This document shows positions 17,050 through 25,925 of a stretch of DNA of 64,000 nt, piece by piece (positions within the stretch are counted from its first letter, which is position 1; each line of letters starts with the position of its first letter). The notes beneath the pieces are model-generated. The model saw only the letters and a list, made by a program, of their open reading frames with translations. It did no database searches and was not told the DNA's origin. The translations under genes and the position numbers were made by a program. Source of the stretch: Pseudomaricurvus alcaniphilus (GTDB lineage Bacteria; Pseudomonadota; Gammaproteobacteria; Pseudomonadales; Cellvibrionaceae); assembly GCF_011440395.1 (NCBI RefSeq), contig NZ_JAAOIX010000010.1, positions 124,001 through 188,000 on the forward strand, given 5' to 3'.

Positions 17050-18639
17050 ATGCCTGAACCTATGACCAAATTACGCAATAAAAGCCTGGCCGAATACGCC
17101 GCAGCCCTGGCCGCGACACGCCCTGATGACATCGCCATCTACCTGGAGGACGCCGAGCCAATTCGCTACGGCAGTATTTTTACTGAGGCGATGTCGCTGG
17201 CGGCGTCACTTGCCGATCTCGGCCTAAAGGCCGGTGACGTGGTCAGTTTTCAATTGCCGAACTGGCGTGAAACTGTGGCTCTGGATATTGCCGCCACCTG
17301 GCTGGGTTTGGTGGTCAACCCGGTAATTCCTATTTACCGGGATCGCGAGCTGGCATTTATTCTCGCTGACAGTCGTGCTCGCTGCCTGTTTATTCCCGGC
17401 ACCTATCGCAAATTCGACTACCCGGCGATGATTCAGCGGCTGCAGCCGCAGTTGCCGGAGCTGGAGTTTGTGGTGACCGTGCGCGATGAAGAAAAGCGCG
17501 ACGGCACACTGGCTTATGAGGCGCTGATACAGGCGGATCCATCGGCGGCGCCTGCGCGGCAAGCAATAGCCGGGGACAGTGTTAAATTGATTATGTACAC
17601 GTCCGGTACCACCGGTCGTGCCAAAGCGGTGCGGCATAGTCACAACTCTCTGGCACGGGCCATAGACAACGGCGTCGAGGGCTGGGGCTTGGGTGAGGGC
17701 GATGTCATGCTGATGCCCTCGCCGGTCACACACGTCACCGGCTTTGCCAACGGTATCGAATTGCCGTTCTTATCCGGCTGCAAGACGGCGTTTATGGAGC
17801 GCTGGGATGTGGATCAGGCGGTGGCATACATTGCCAGGGTCAAGGCCACCGGGTGTGTCAGTGCAACGCCTTTCCTGCAGGAACTGGTGGACAAGGCGGA
17901 GCGGGAGTCCCTGCGCCTGCCATCGCTGCGCTTTTTCGCCTGTGGTGGTGCCTCGGTGCCACCCACATTGATCCAGCGTGCCCATCGAGTATTGGAAAAC
18001 TGTCGCGCATTCCGGGTTTACGGTTGCACCGAGGCGCCACTGGTTACCGTCGGCTTTATCAAACCCGAGGAGGAGTTGCTGGCAGGGACCACCGACGGTC
18101 GCATCCACAACTGGGATGTTGTGGTCGTCGATGACGACGGCAAGCCAGTGGCTGCGGGTGAGGACGGTGAATTGTTGGTCAAGGGGCCGGCGATGATGCT
18201 GGGTTATGGTGAAGAGGAGCAGACCCGTGAGGCGGTTGACGCCAACGGCTATTTTCACACCGGCGATATCGGCCATATCACCCCCGAGCGGGCAATTGTA
18301 ATTACCGATCGCAAGAAGGACATCATTATTCGCGGCGGCGAAAACCTGTCGGCGCGGGAGATTGAAGATGTGTTGCACCAGCACGAACTGATCAATGAAG
18401 TGGCGGTTGTTTCCATGCCCCACGAGCGGCTGGGCGAAGGTGTTTGTGCGTTTGTGGTTACCCGTGACCAGGCGCCGTTGTCCCTGGCGCAATTGCGCCC
18501 GTTTCTGGAGCAGCGGGGCCTGGCCCGACAAAAATGGCCGGAGCGTGTTGAGCAGGTGGAAGAACTGCAAAAAACCGCGTCGGGCAAGGTGCGCAAGGAT
18601 ATTCTGCGTCAGCAAATTAAAGCCCTGCTGGAAACCTGA
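17050..18639 (+). CDS. AMP-dependent acyl-CoA synthetase/ligase
   Basis: This 529-residue adenylate-forming enzyme of the ANL superfamily activates a carboxylic acid to its CoA thioester via an acyl-adenylate. Seen motifs: the P-loop MYTSGTTGRAKA near residue 183, YGCTEAP near 326, the TGDIG aspartate near 408, the hinge DRKKDIIIRGGENL and the C-terminal catalytic Lys in TASGKVRKD. It resembles cyclohexanecarboxylate- or fatty-acid-CoA ligases. Another in-frame ATG lies four codons later. It begins the plus-strand run ligase, ACAD, ACAD, SDR, SDR, a complete beta-oxidation-like set except for the thiolase and hydratase. Confidence 0.92.
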   Translation: MPEPMTKLRNKSLAEYAAALAATRPDDIAIYLEDAEPIRYGSIFTEAMSLAASLADLGLKAGDVVSFQLPNWRETVALDIAATWLGLVVNPVIPIYRDRELAFILADSRARCLFIPGTYRKFDYPAMIQRLQPQLPELEFVVTVRDEEKRDGTLAYEALIQADPSAAPARQAIAGDSVKLIMYTSGTTGRAKAVRHSHNSLARAIDNGVEGWGLGEGDVMLMPSPVTHVTGFANGIELPFLSGCKTAFMERWDVDQAVAYIARVKATGCVSATPFLQELVDKAERESLRLPSLRFFACGGASVPPTLIQRAHRVLENCRAFRVYGCTEAPLVTVGFIKPEEELLAGTTDGRIHNWDVVVVDDDGKPVAAGEDGELLVKGPAMMLGYGEEEQTREAVDANGYFHTGDIGHITPERAIVITDRKKDIIIRGGENLSAREIEDVLHQHELINEVAVVSMPHERLGEGVCAFVVTRDQAPLSLAQLRPFLEQRGLARQKWPERVEQVEELQKTASGKVRKDILRQQIKALLET

Positions 18640-18713
18640 TGACGGCGTGACAGGGCCGGCGCCGCAGCGGACACCAATTTTAAAATGCCCCACTGCTGAT
18701 GACAAATAAATAA

Positions 18714-18731
18714 AAACAGGTTAGACTGTTT
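18714..18731. promoter_or_regulatory. Operator-like palindrome, island motif (exact)
   Basis: Exact AAACA-N8-TGTTT, only 36 bp before the ATG of the first acyl-CoA dehydrogenase, where repressor binding would overlap the core promoter. Confidence 0.6.
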
Positions 18732-18767
18732 AATCGATGGCAGTGAGTAAAATGGCAGAGAATCGTT

Positions 18768-19955
18768 ATGAGTGATGAAGAGTTTCGCGGTGAAGTCCGC
18801 GCCTTTCTCGAACAGGCCCTGACCAAAGAGATCAGGCGCGCCGGGGAATTGATGACCAGTGTGTTTGCCGATTTCGATGCGACCATGGCCTGGCACAAAA
18901 TTTTACACGCCCGCGGCTGGATCGCACCCGATTGGCCAGAGGCCTATGGCGGCACCGGTTGGTCCCTGAACCAGCGTTATATTTTCCAGGAAGAGTGCAA
19001 GCTGGCCAACGCCCCCGCGTTGTTGCCCATGGGGCTGCAGATGCTCGGGCCGATGTTGATTCATTACGGCACCGAAGAGCAAAAGAACTATTACCTGCCG
19101 CGCATTTTGTCCGGCGAAGATGTCTGGTGCCAGGGCTATTCCGAGCCGGGTGCCGGCTCGGATCTCGCCTCATTGACGACCTCGGCAGTGCGCGACGGCG
19201 ACGACTACGTGATTAACGGTTCCAAGATCTGGACCAGTTACGCGCAGCACTCCAATCGCATTTTTTGCCTGGTGCGGACCTCAAAAGAAGGCCCGCCGCA
19301 AGCCGGTATCAGTTTTATCCTGGTGGATATGGATGCCCGAGGTTTGACGGTGGATCCGATTGTCGGGCTCGACGGCACAGTCGAGCAGTGCCAGGTGTTT
19401 TTTGAAGACGTGCGGGTGCCGGCTGCCAACCTCGTCGGTGCTGAGAACCAGGGCTGGGAAGTGGCCAAGTACCTGCTTGAGTTCGAGCGTGGAGGTCACA
19501 ACTTCACCATCGATCACAAGAAGCAAATGGCCAAAATCATGCGTCAGGCCAACTCGCAATACGGCCCCGACCACAACCTGTGGATCAACAACCCGGTATT
19601 TCGTGCCAAGTTTGCCGATGTCGCGGTGGATGCCCTGGCGCTTGAATTTACCGAGTTGCGCATCAAGGGCGACCTGCAGGCGGGCGGTAATCCCGGCGCG
19701 CTGTCGTCGCTGACCAAGGTGATGGGCACCGAGATCGGCCAGCGTTTCAATGAGCTCAGCCTCGAAGTCATGGGTGATCACGCGCTGGTTAAACAGCTGG
19801 ACGCACTCACGCCGGGCTACGACGGCGAGGTAATCGGCCCGCTCTGCGGCCTGACCACCATGGCCGAGTACATCAACAATCGGGCGGCGACCATTTATGG
19901 CGGCTCTGCTGAAATCCAGCGGGATATTATCGCCAAGCGCGTATTGGGCCTCTAA
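18768..19955 (+). CDS. Acyl-CoA dehydrogenase, larger subunit of a likely pair
   Basis: This is a 395-residue flavoenzyme of the acyl-CoA dehydrogenase superfamily: QGYSEPGAGSDLASL and the FAD/substrate region KIWTSYAQHSNRIFCLVRT are present, with C-terminal IYGGSAEIQRDIIAKRVLGL. The glycine in YGG stands where many short- and medium-chain enzymes have the catalytic Glu (YEG), so the base may sit elsewhere or in the partner. It is followed 28 bases later by a second, smaller ACAD. Such adjacent unequal pairs are known to form heterotetramers (PimC-PimD-like, and FadE pairs in steroid side-chain breakdown). The pairing is inference. Confidence 0.9.
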   Translation: MSDEEFRGEVRAFLEQALTKEIRRAGELMTSVFADFDATMAWHKILHARGWIAPDWPEAYGGTGWSLNQRYIFQEECKLANAPALLPMGLQMLGPMLIHYGTEEQKNYYLPRILSGEDVWCQGYSEPGAGSDLASLTTSAVRDGDDYVINGSKIWTSYAQHSNRIFCLVRTSKEGPPQAGISFILVDMDARGLTVDPIVGLDGTVEQCQVFFEDVRVPAANLVGAENQGWEVAKYLLEFERGGHNFTIDHKKQMAKIMRQANSQYGPDHNLWINNPVFRAKFADVAVDALALEFTELRIKGDLQAGGNPGALSSLTKVMGTEIGQRFNELSLEVMGDHALVKQLDALTPGYDGEVIGPLCGLTTMAEYINNRAATIYGGSAEIQRDIIAKRVLGL

Positions 19956-19983
19956 CTAACTCGAGCAGCAGGCAGAAATTAGC

Positions 19984-21114
19984 ATGTTTATTGAATACAG
20001 CGAAGAGCAGACCATGTTGCGCGACAGCGCCGAGAAATACCTTCGCGACAATTACACGTTTGAGCGCCGCCAGGCGGTGGTCAACAGCGAGCAGGGTTTC
20101 AGCAAGGAAGCCTGGCAGACATTTGCCGACCTGGGTTGGCTGGCAATGACGTTCCGCGAGGAGTCCGGCGGTTTCGGCGGCGGCGCCCTGGAAACCCTGT
20201 TGTTGTGCGAGCAATTTGGCAAATACCTGGTGGTGGAGCCCTATCTGGAATCCATTGTCCTGGTGGGCGGCTTGATCGAAGCCGGCGCTCACCCCAGCGT
20301 GCGAGAAGAATACCTGGGCCGCTTGCTCAGCGGCGAATTGCAGGGCGCGCCGGCCTATCTGGAAAGTGCCAACGTCGCCGACCCGCTGCGCGTGGAAACT
20401 ACCGCCCAGCCTTTTGGTGGCGGCTTCCTGATCAACGGCAGTAAAACTGTGGTGGTCAACGGGCCGGAAGCTGACCTGTTCCTGGTCAGTGCGCGAACCG
20501 GCGGCACCACCGCCAATTCGCGCCAGGGAATAAGCCTGTTCCTGCTGGAGCGGGAGACGCCCGGCCTCAGCTGGAAAAACTACAAGACTTACGACGGTCG
20601 TTCGGCGTGCGAGCTGCAGCTCCACAACGTCAAAGTTGACGCCGAGTCGGTCGTGGGTCGAATCGGTGATGCCTACAAGTTTTCTGCGCCGATTATGAGC
20701 CGGGCGATCGTGGCGGTGTGCGCGGAAGCCGTGGGGGCTATGGATGCCCTGTTGAGCGCAACGGTGGAGTACAGCAAACAGCGCAAACAGTTTGGGCAAC
20801 CCATTTCCCGCTTCCAGGTACTGCGCCACCGCATGGCGGACATGTATATGGAAGTGGAGCTGACCCGCTCGCTGTTGCTGGCAACCGCCTGGAAGCTGGA
20901 TAGCGGTGCGCCCGATGCCCAGCAATGCCTGATCGCCCTCAAGGCCAAGGTTGGCAAGGCGGGGCGCTTTGTCGCTCACAACGCCATCCAGTTGCACGGC
21001 GGCATCGGCACCACCGACGAACTCAGTGTCGGTCATTATTTCAAGCGACTGGCGGCCATAGGTGTCATGTTCGGATCGAGAGATTCTTACCTTGCACGCT
21101 ATTTTCAATCCTGA
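19984..21114 (+). CDS. Acyl-CoA dehydrogenase, smaller subunit of a likely pair
   Basis: This 376-residue acyl-CoA dehydrogenase-fold protein opens with SEEQTMLRDSAEKYL, has FREESGGFGGGALETLL in the middle domain region, VEYSKQRKQFGQPISRFQVLRH before the FAD-binding helices and IQLHGGIGTTDELSVGHYFKRL at the C-terminus. The segment equivalent to the substrate-side GAGSD loop (AYLESANVADP) is divergent, as in the smaller subunits of heteromeric ACADs. It follows the larger ACAD by 28 bases and precedes two SDR genes in the same direction. Partner and substrate are inferred from context. Confidence 0.88.
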   Translation: MFIEYSEEQTMLRDSAEKYLRDNYTFERRQAVVNSEQGFSKEAWQTFADLGWLAMTFREESGGFGGGALETLLLCEQFGKYLVVEPYLESIVLVGGLIEAGAHPSVREEYLGRLLSGELQGAPAYLESANVADPLRVETTAQPFGGGFLINGSKTVVVNGPEADLFLVSARTGGTTANSRQGISLFLLERETPGLSWKNYKTYDGRSACELQLHNVKVDAESVVGRIGDAYKFSAPIMSRAIVAVCAEAVGAMDALLSATVEYSKQRKQFGQPISRFQVLRHRMADMYMEVELTRSLLLATAWKLDSGAPDAQQCLIALKAKVGKAGRFVAHNAIQLHGGIGTTDELSVGHYFKRLAAIGVMFGSRDSYLARYFQS

Positions 21115-21162
21115 TGGTTGTCGTTATTTACTGTTCATAAATATAGAGAGGAAGTGATCGCT

Positions 21163-21924
21163 ATGGATCTGCAGTTAAAAGATAAAGTGGTTCTGGTTAC
21201 CGGTTCATCCAAGGGTATTGGCTTTGCCGTGGCAAAAACGCTGGCGGCGGAAGGTTGTAAGCTGGGTATCTGTGCCCGTAATGCCGAGGAGGTGAAAGCC
21301 GCCGCGGACAAGCTTCGCGCCATGGGTGTCGAAGTGCACGGCGAAGTGGTCGATGTTACTGATTCGGCTTCTTTGGAGCGCTGGATCAAGACTTGTGCCG
21401 AGACACTGGGCGGCGTCGACGGCTTTGTCGCCAATGTCAGCGCCGGTGGTGCCGATGCCGAAGAGTCGGGCTGGCGCGCCGGTTTTGAGGCCGATGTGTT
21501 AGCCAGCTGGAAGGCGGTGAACGCGGTGAAGCCTTACCTGGAGAAATCTGCCTGTGGCTCCATCGTCAGTATTTCTTCTACTGCCGCGCTGGAACAGTTT
21601 GCCGGTGCCGTACCCTACGGTGCGATGAAAGCCGCACTGCTGAATTATTTTGGCAACCTGGCGCAGGATCTGGCGCCACTGGGGATTCGGGTCAATAGCG
21701 TTAGCCCGGGCCCGATCTTTATCGAGGGCGGGGCCTGGGATCAGATTAAGCAGTCCATGCCGGAAGTATACGAGTCCACCGTAGCCGCGATTCCCGCTGG
21801 CCGCATGGGTAAAGCCGAGGAGGTGGGGGTGCAGATCGCATTGCTGTTGAGCCCGCTGTCGGGCTACACAACTGGAACCAACGTGGTGATTGACGGTGGT
21901 TTTACCAAACGTATTCAGTTTTGA
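21163..21924 (+). CDS. SDR-family oxidoreductase
   Basis: This is a 253-residue short-chain dehydrogenase. The NAD(P) motif is TGSSKGIG near the N-terminus; NVSAGG is in place of NNAG; the catalytic Ser is in SISSTA and YxxxK is in YGAMK. C-terminal GRMGKAEEVGVQIALLLSP and VVIDGGF are family-typical. I chose the ATG at 21163 (agagaggaag about 8 bases upstream) because it places LKDKVVLVTG at the usual distance; upstream in-frame starts would add 15 odd residues. It sits 48 bases after the small ACAD, probably in one operon, and is suited to oxidise a beta-hydroxyacyl-CoA or a ring alcohol. Confidence 0.9.
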   Translation: MDLQLKDKVVLVTGSSKGIGFAVAKTLAAEGCKLGICARNAEEVKAAADKLRAMGVEVHGEVVDVTDSASLERWIKTCAETLGGVDGFVANVSAGGADAEESGWRAGFEADVLASWKAVNAVKPYLEKSACGSIVSISSTAALEQFAGAVPYGAMKAALLNYFGNLAQDLAPLGIRVNSVSPGPIFIEGGAWDQIKQSMPEVYESTVAAIPAGRMGKAEEVGVQIALLLSPLSGYTTGTNVVIDGGFTKRIQF

Positions 21925-21964
21925 TGAGCGCTGCTGAAACTGACAACAACAAGGGGTAATAAAC

Positions 21965-22735
21965 GTGTCAGAGAATCTTTTTTCCGTTGCAGGTAAGGTA
22001 GCGTTTGTCAGTGGTGCGTCCAGCGGTTTGGGCGAGCACATGGCGCAGATGCTGGCTGGCCGGGGGGCACTGGTGGTGTGCGCCGCGCGCCGCCTTGATC
22101 GCTTGCAGGCGCTGGCGGAGCGTATCAACGCCGCCGGCGGTAAAGCCCTGGCTGTTGCGCTGGATGTGACCGATCGGGCGTCGGTGAAAGCCGCACTGGA
22201 CACCACAGAGAAAGAATTCGGTACGCCGGATATCGTGGTTGCCAATGCCGGCGCCACCGGCGGGCAGCCCTTCCTGGAGATGGACCCATCAGTCTGGAAC
22301 AACGTGGTGGACGTCAACCTTAACGGCGTTTTTCATCTCGGCCAGGAGGCCGCCCAGCGCATGGTCGCCGCGGGCAAGCCGGGCAGTATCATCAATATTT
22401 CGTCGATCTGTGCGGTCAGCTCCTTCAAGGGTTTGACCCACTACAGCGCCTCCAAGGCCGCCGTCAATCAGTTGACCCGGGTCATGGCGCACGAGCTGGC
22501 GGAGCACAATATACGGGTTAATGCGCTCGCGCCAGGCTACCTGATGACCGATATGGTGGCCGACTACTACGCCACCGCGGCGGGCCAGAAGGACCTGGAG
22601 GCGCTGCCGCTGAAACGCGTCGGTGAGTTGAAGGAACTGGATGGTGCGCTGTTGCTGCTGGCCAGTGGCGCGTCGAGCTATATGAGTGGGTCGGTGGTTA
22701 CCGCCGATGCTGGTCACTCAGTCAGGTTGGGTTAA
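21965..22735 (+). CDS. SDR-family oxidoreductase
   Basis: This is a 256-residue classical SDR with VSGASSGLGEHMA for the cofactor, NAGATGG, active-site Ser in NISSICAV and YSASK as YxxxK. It starts at GTG with aaggggt upstream. It resembles glucose/3-ketoacyl reductase-type members. It ends the ligase-ACAD-ACAD-SDR-SDR run and is followed by a strong bidirectional terminator. The two SDRs of the run are not near-duplicates (TGSSKGIG against SGASSGLG), suggesting two separate redox steps. Confidence 0.9.
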   Translation: MSENLFSVAGKVAFVSGASSGLGEHMAQMLAGRGALVVCAARRLDRLQALAERINAAGGKALAVALDVTDRASVKAALDTTEKEFGTPDIVVANAGATGGQPFLEMDPSVWNNVVDVNLNGVFHLGQEAAQRMVAAGKPGSIINISSICAVSSFKGLTHYSASKAAVNQLTRVMAHELAEHNIRVNALAPGYLMTDMVADYYATAAGQKDLEALPLKRVGELKELDGALLLLASGASSYMSGSVVTADAGHSVRLG

Positions 22736-22766
22736 AATTAGTAACCAAATCCAAAGCAATGAAAGT

Positions 22767-22798
22767 AAAAAAAGCGACCAAGGTGGTCGCTTTTTTTT
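22767..22798. terminator. Bidirectional intrinsic terminator
   Basis: The stem GCGACCA/TGGTCGC (22774-22780 with 22784-22790) has a 3-base loop, is followed by eight T on the plus strand and preceded by A-run on the other side. It serves both the SDR operon (plus) and the convergent ThuA/Rieske operon (minus). Confidence 0.9.
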
Positions 22799-22832
22799 GG
22801 CTTTGTAAATGTGAAAAGTAAAATTGGAAAGG

Positions 22833-23642
22833 TTAAACCCCGGCCGCCGCTTTGGCTTTTGCCATGGCCGTGGCTGTGGCGGCGTCCATGGGTTCAATCG
22901 CCCACTTGATACCGCGTCGCAGCAGGGTATAAAACACCGGTAAATCCCAGGCGCAGCGATCAATGGTGGGCCAGTAGTCGAGCAGCGGTTGCATATCGTG
23001 GTGGTGACGGCAGTGGCCCAGAGTCAGATACAGGACCTCGCCCTCGCCGACCTTGTGGGTGTAGAAAACCGGGTGTCGCCCGTGCTCCCACTCGTCCTCC
23101 TCAAAGCCTTCGGCTTTGCCGCCAAACTCGGCATCCAGCATGACGTGCAGGTCACCGTAGGTTCTCATCAGGTACAGTTCGTCGGTTGATTCAAACGGCT
23201 CGATGCCCTGCACCAGCGGGTGCTCGGGGTCGGCCACCGAGACTGTGTAGGGGGCGATAGGGGGGTGTGAGCGAAACATGGAGCCCAGCGTTTCCACAAA
23301 CAGGGGGGCCCAATCCGGGGTGCCGTAAAGCCCGCTCGACATCAGCCGAATGATGGAATTGGTGCCATGCAGGGCGTACCAGCGGCCACCTCGTTCGACC
23401 CAGGCTTTCAGTGCTTCCTGGGCCACCAGCGAGGGGACTACGTTGCAGGTGTAAGAGACGATAAAATCGGCTTCTTCAAGTGCTTGCAGGTTTTCATAGT
23501 CTTCGAAAACCCTGACCCGAATGCGCTCGTCTTCCGCCAACAGTTTCAGCAGTTCAAGGCGGGCAAAGTCAATGTCGTGCCACATGCCGCCGGCAATCAA
23601 TACACAGTTGATGCGCCCGGCACGGTTGTCGTGAGTACTCAT
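22833..23642 (-). CDS. ThuA-like domain protein
   Basis: This 269-residue protein is of the ThuA (trehalose-utilisation) class I glutamine-amidotransferase-like fold: an N-terminal strand NCVLIAGGMWHDIDFARLELLKLL, then ADFIVSYTC, GGRWYALHGTNS and GEGEVLYLTLGHCRHH. The usual nucleophilic Cys of true amidotransferases is not evident. Biochemical roles in this family are mostly unknown; several accompany sugar or hydrocarbon oxidation genes. It is the last gene of the minus-strand operon SRPBCC, ABM, Rieske, ThuA and ends before the shared terminator. Confidence 0.8.
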   Translation of the reverse strand: MSTHDNRAGRINCVLIAGGMWHDIDFARLELLKLLAEDERIRVRVFEDYENLQALEEADFIVSYTCNVVPSLVAQEALKAWVERGGRWYALHGTNSIIRLMSSGLYGTPDWAPLFVETLGSMFRSHPPIAPYTVSVADPEHPLVQGIEPFESTDELYLMRTYGDLHVMLDAEFGGKAEGFEEDEWEHGRHPVFYTHKVGEGEVLYLTLGHCRHHHDMQPLLDYWPTIDRCAWDLPVFYTLLRRGIKWAIEPMDAATATAMAKAKAAAGV

Positions 23643-23680
23643 GGGGTTACCTTTTATCCTGGCCGCTGTGCCCGCGGACT

Positions 23681-24853
23681 TTACAGTTCGGGTTTGGCGG
23701 CGTTGGGGTCGTTGGCCAAATACCAGTCGACGTATTTGTGGAACAGCTGGTTGCCGCGCTCGTTGCGTCCGAAGGTGACGTTGTTGAAGGCGTGCGCCTC
23801 CAGGCCTTTCTGTATGGCCAGCCCTACGTGATAGTCCTCGGTGTCGACCACATCGCGCAGCCAGTCCATCATGGTTTCCAGCTCGGCGTCATTGTCTACC
23901 GGTTTGCTCGGATGGATAAAGTTCAGGTAGGTGGTGTTCTGGTTGGGCTTGGGGCCGGGAATGATCTGGCTGATCATGGTGATCTCCGGAGCCACAAAGA
24001 TGGAGACATTGGGGAACAGGGTGCGTATCCAGTCGTAGCCATTATTTTCGTGTTGGTGATATTCATCCGGCGGCACATCCGCCAGTTTTTCCTTGATCGC
24101 CAGGTGAGGGAAGCAGATCAGGGTGTGAGGCCCATAGGCACCGAACTCCATGACGTTGGAAAACGTTCGCTGGGCAATGGTGTCCGGGTGGGCCGCGGCG
24201 AAGTGATACCCCTCCAGATAGCCGTCATAGGCGATCTTCCAGTTGGCGCCGAAAATTTCCCGTTTGCCACAATAGTGCCATTTGTCCATGCCGAGGCGGC
24301 CCACATCTTCCATAATGCCGCCGAGAAAGCCGTCAAAATCTACTTCACCATCGGCTTCCAGTACGGTAAATATCATGCCTGAGCGTTCGTAGACCGGGAG
24401 CTGATGCAAGCCGTTGGCCTGCTTGTCGAAGTCGCCGAATTTGGGTTGGTCCGCGACTCCGCGCAGGGTGCCGTCGTTGGTGAACATCCAGCCGTGGTAG
24501 GGACAGGTAAAGCGCGACTGGTTACCACAGGGTTTGTCGGCGACGGCCATGGCGCGATGGGGGCAGACATTGAGCATTACCCTGGCGGTGCCGTCCTTGA
24601 GCCGGGTGATGAGCAGGGGCTTGTCCAGGAACTGCATGGTTTTGTAGTCGCCGGGGTTGGGGATCTCCTGGGTCAGTGCCACGAATACGGGCACCTTCTT
24701 GAAAATCAGATCCATTTCCCGCTGCCAAATGTCGGCATCGGTATAGGCAGTTGTGGGAACCTGCATGGAGCCCGGAGCCTGGTCGGTGGTTTTGTTGTCG
24801 ATGTCATCGATCAGGCGGGCGATGATTTGGTTGTAGTTATCTGTAATGGACAT
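23681..24853 (-). CDS. Rieske (2Fe-2S) oxygenase, alpha subunit
   Basis: This 390-residue oxygenase has the Rieske motif CPHRAMAV, then CPYHGW (C-x-H, C-x2-H). The mononuclear-iron domain has DGYLEGYHFAAAHPD carrying the His pair, preceded by the bridging Asp/Glu region. It is shorter than the Rieske protein at 8269 and lies in a different operon, so the island encodes two different oxygenases. Electron-transfer partners are not seen nearby. It lies between an ABM-domain gene and a ThuA-like gene. Confidence 0.92.
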   Translation of the reverse strand: MSITDNYNQIIARLIDDIDNKTTDQAPGSMQVPTTAYTDADIWQREMDLIFKKVPVFVALTQEIPNPGDYKTMQFLDKPLLITRLKDGTARVMLNVCPHRAMAVADKPCGNQSRFTCPYHGWMFTNDGTLRGVADQPKFGDFDKQANGLHQLPVYERSGMIFTVLEADGEVDFDGFLGGIMEDVGRLGMDKWHYCGKREIFGANWKIAYDGYLEGYHFAAAHPDTIAQRTFSNVMEFGAYGPHTLICFPHLAIKEKLADVPPDEYHQHENNGYDWIRTLFPNVSIFVAPEITMISQIIPGPKPNQNTTYLNFIHPSKPVDNDAELETMMDWLRDVVDTEDYHVGLAIQKGLEAHAFNNVTFGRNERGNQLFHKYVDWYLANDPNAAKPEL

Positions 24854-24881
24854 GGTCTACGGCTCCTGTCTGGTCTATCTC

Positions 24882-25196
24882 TCAGTCCTGTGGAATTTGC
24901 AGCGGTCCGGCGGCGGCTACGTCGTAGCGGATGGCGTTCATATCAATCACAGTGAGTGCGCTGGTCAGTTCCAGGAATTCCGCGATGTGCGGTGTTTTGA
25001 GGTGGGCGAAGAGGTCGGCTTCGCTGTCCCACTGCTCAGAAATCCACACCACGTTGGGTTCGCTGATGTCCCGTGCCAGGCCGTAGAGCTGGCAGCCTTG
25101 CTCGGCGCGAGTAGGTTCAATGATTTTTTGAGCGCCGGCGATATAGGCTTCGGCGTCTGCGGGAGCCACTTCGACTCGTGCTGAAATAACTAACAT
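24882..25196 (-). CDS. Antibiotic biosynthesis monooxygenase (ABM) domain protein
   Basis: This 104-residue ferredoxin-like dimeric alpha/beta barrel protein has the YgiN/ABM pattern: VISARVEVAPADAEAYIAG, EQGCQLYGLARD and VVWISEQWDSEADLFAHLKTPHI. Family members include cofactor-free quinol monooxygenases and heme-degrading enzymes, but many are of unknown function. It lies between the SRPBCC and Rieske genes on the same strand, consistent with handling of an oxygenated intermediate. Confidence 0.85.
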   Translation of the reverse strand: MLVISARVEVAPADAEAYIAGAQKIIEPTRAEQGCQLYGLARDISEPNVVWISEQWDSEADLFAHLKTPHIAEFLELTSALTVIDMNAIRYDVAAAGPLQIPQD

Positions 25197-25264
25197 GTGT
25201 AATTCCTTATTGTGATGATTGATGGGTGCGTGTGGATGGAAACCAGCTGCAGCGAGTCGGCCAA

Positions 25265-25705
25265 CTAGCGGGCGCTGCTGGCATCGAGACCGTGGAACAT
25301 CAGGGCATAGGCCCCTTGTAAAAATTCTTCGGCCTCCTTTTCCCGGCCCGGCTCGGTAACAAATTCGGAGTCGTAATTGAGGCGGCAGCCGCCATTGTCG
25401 AGTTCAACCAGCCTGCCAGTTGCCTGGTATTGCAGCAGGCCCGCGGGCCGGTCACAGACGATCGATAGTTTGAGGGTGTGATTCTCGGTGTCCAAATAGT
25501 CGAGGCGCTCACTGACGGCGGACTCAAAGCCGACATTGTATATGTGGCGAATCATGCCGATACCATCGCCTTCTATATCCACATGATCAATGTCGACAAT
25601 GGAGTCGGCAGGCCACCAGCGCTCTATATTGCCGAAGTCGACCAGTAGCGCCCAGACATTGGCTCGGGGTGTATTGAAGTCATGGTGCGCGTGCAGTTTT
25701 TGCAT
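25265..25705 (-). CDS. SRPBCC (START/Bet v 1-like) protein
   Basis: This is a 146-residue protein of the polyketide-cyclase/SRPBCC fold, which forms a hydrophobic ligand cavity. The start HAHHDFNTPRANVWALLVDFGNIERWWP is diagnostic and GIGMIRHIYN, LSIVCDRPAG follow. I choose the ATG at 25705 because the conserved first strand begins directly after it; an ATG at 25759 would add 18 residues with no fold role, and neither start has a strong Shine-Dalgarno. It heads the minus-strand operon and is divergent from the MDR gene at 26049, with an exact island palindrome between them. Confidence 0.82.
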   Translation of the reverse strand: MQKLHAHHDFNTPRANVWALLVDFGNIERWWPADSIVDIDHVDIEGDGIGMIRHIYNVGFESAVSERLDYLDTENHTLKLSIVCDRPAGLLQYQATGRLVELDNGGCRLNYDSEFVTEPGREKEAEEFLQGAYALMFHGLDASSAR

Positions 25706-25925
25706 ATCGAGGGTCTCGCCATTTGTTATGGTTACTGTGCTGATCAGCCGTGGAGGCATTGCGGCACAATATCAGTTTGACGACTAAACTAACCAAACCA
25801 AATAAAAAAGTCAATCTTGATTGCTTTTATATTTGGGGGCGTGAGTGCTGCCTGGCTGGCATCTGTCACCGGTAGACAGTGGCATATTGCTCGTCCGACC
25901 AATCGGATCGAGGCAGGCGATTATA

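Noticed and set aside
19927-21108. 393-codon minus-strand open frame
   Set aside because: Antisense to the second acyl-CoA dehydrogenase.
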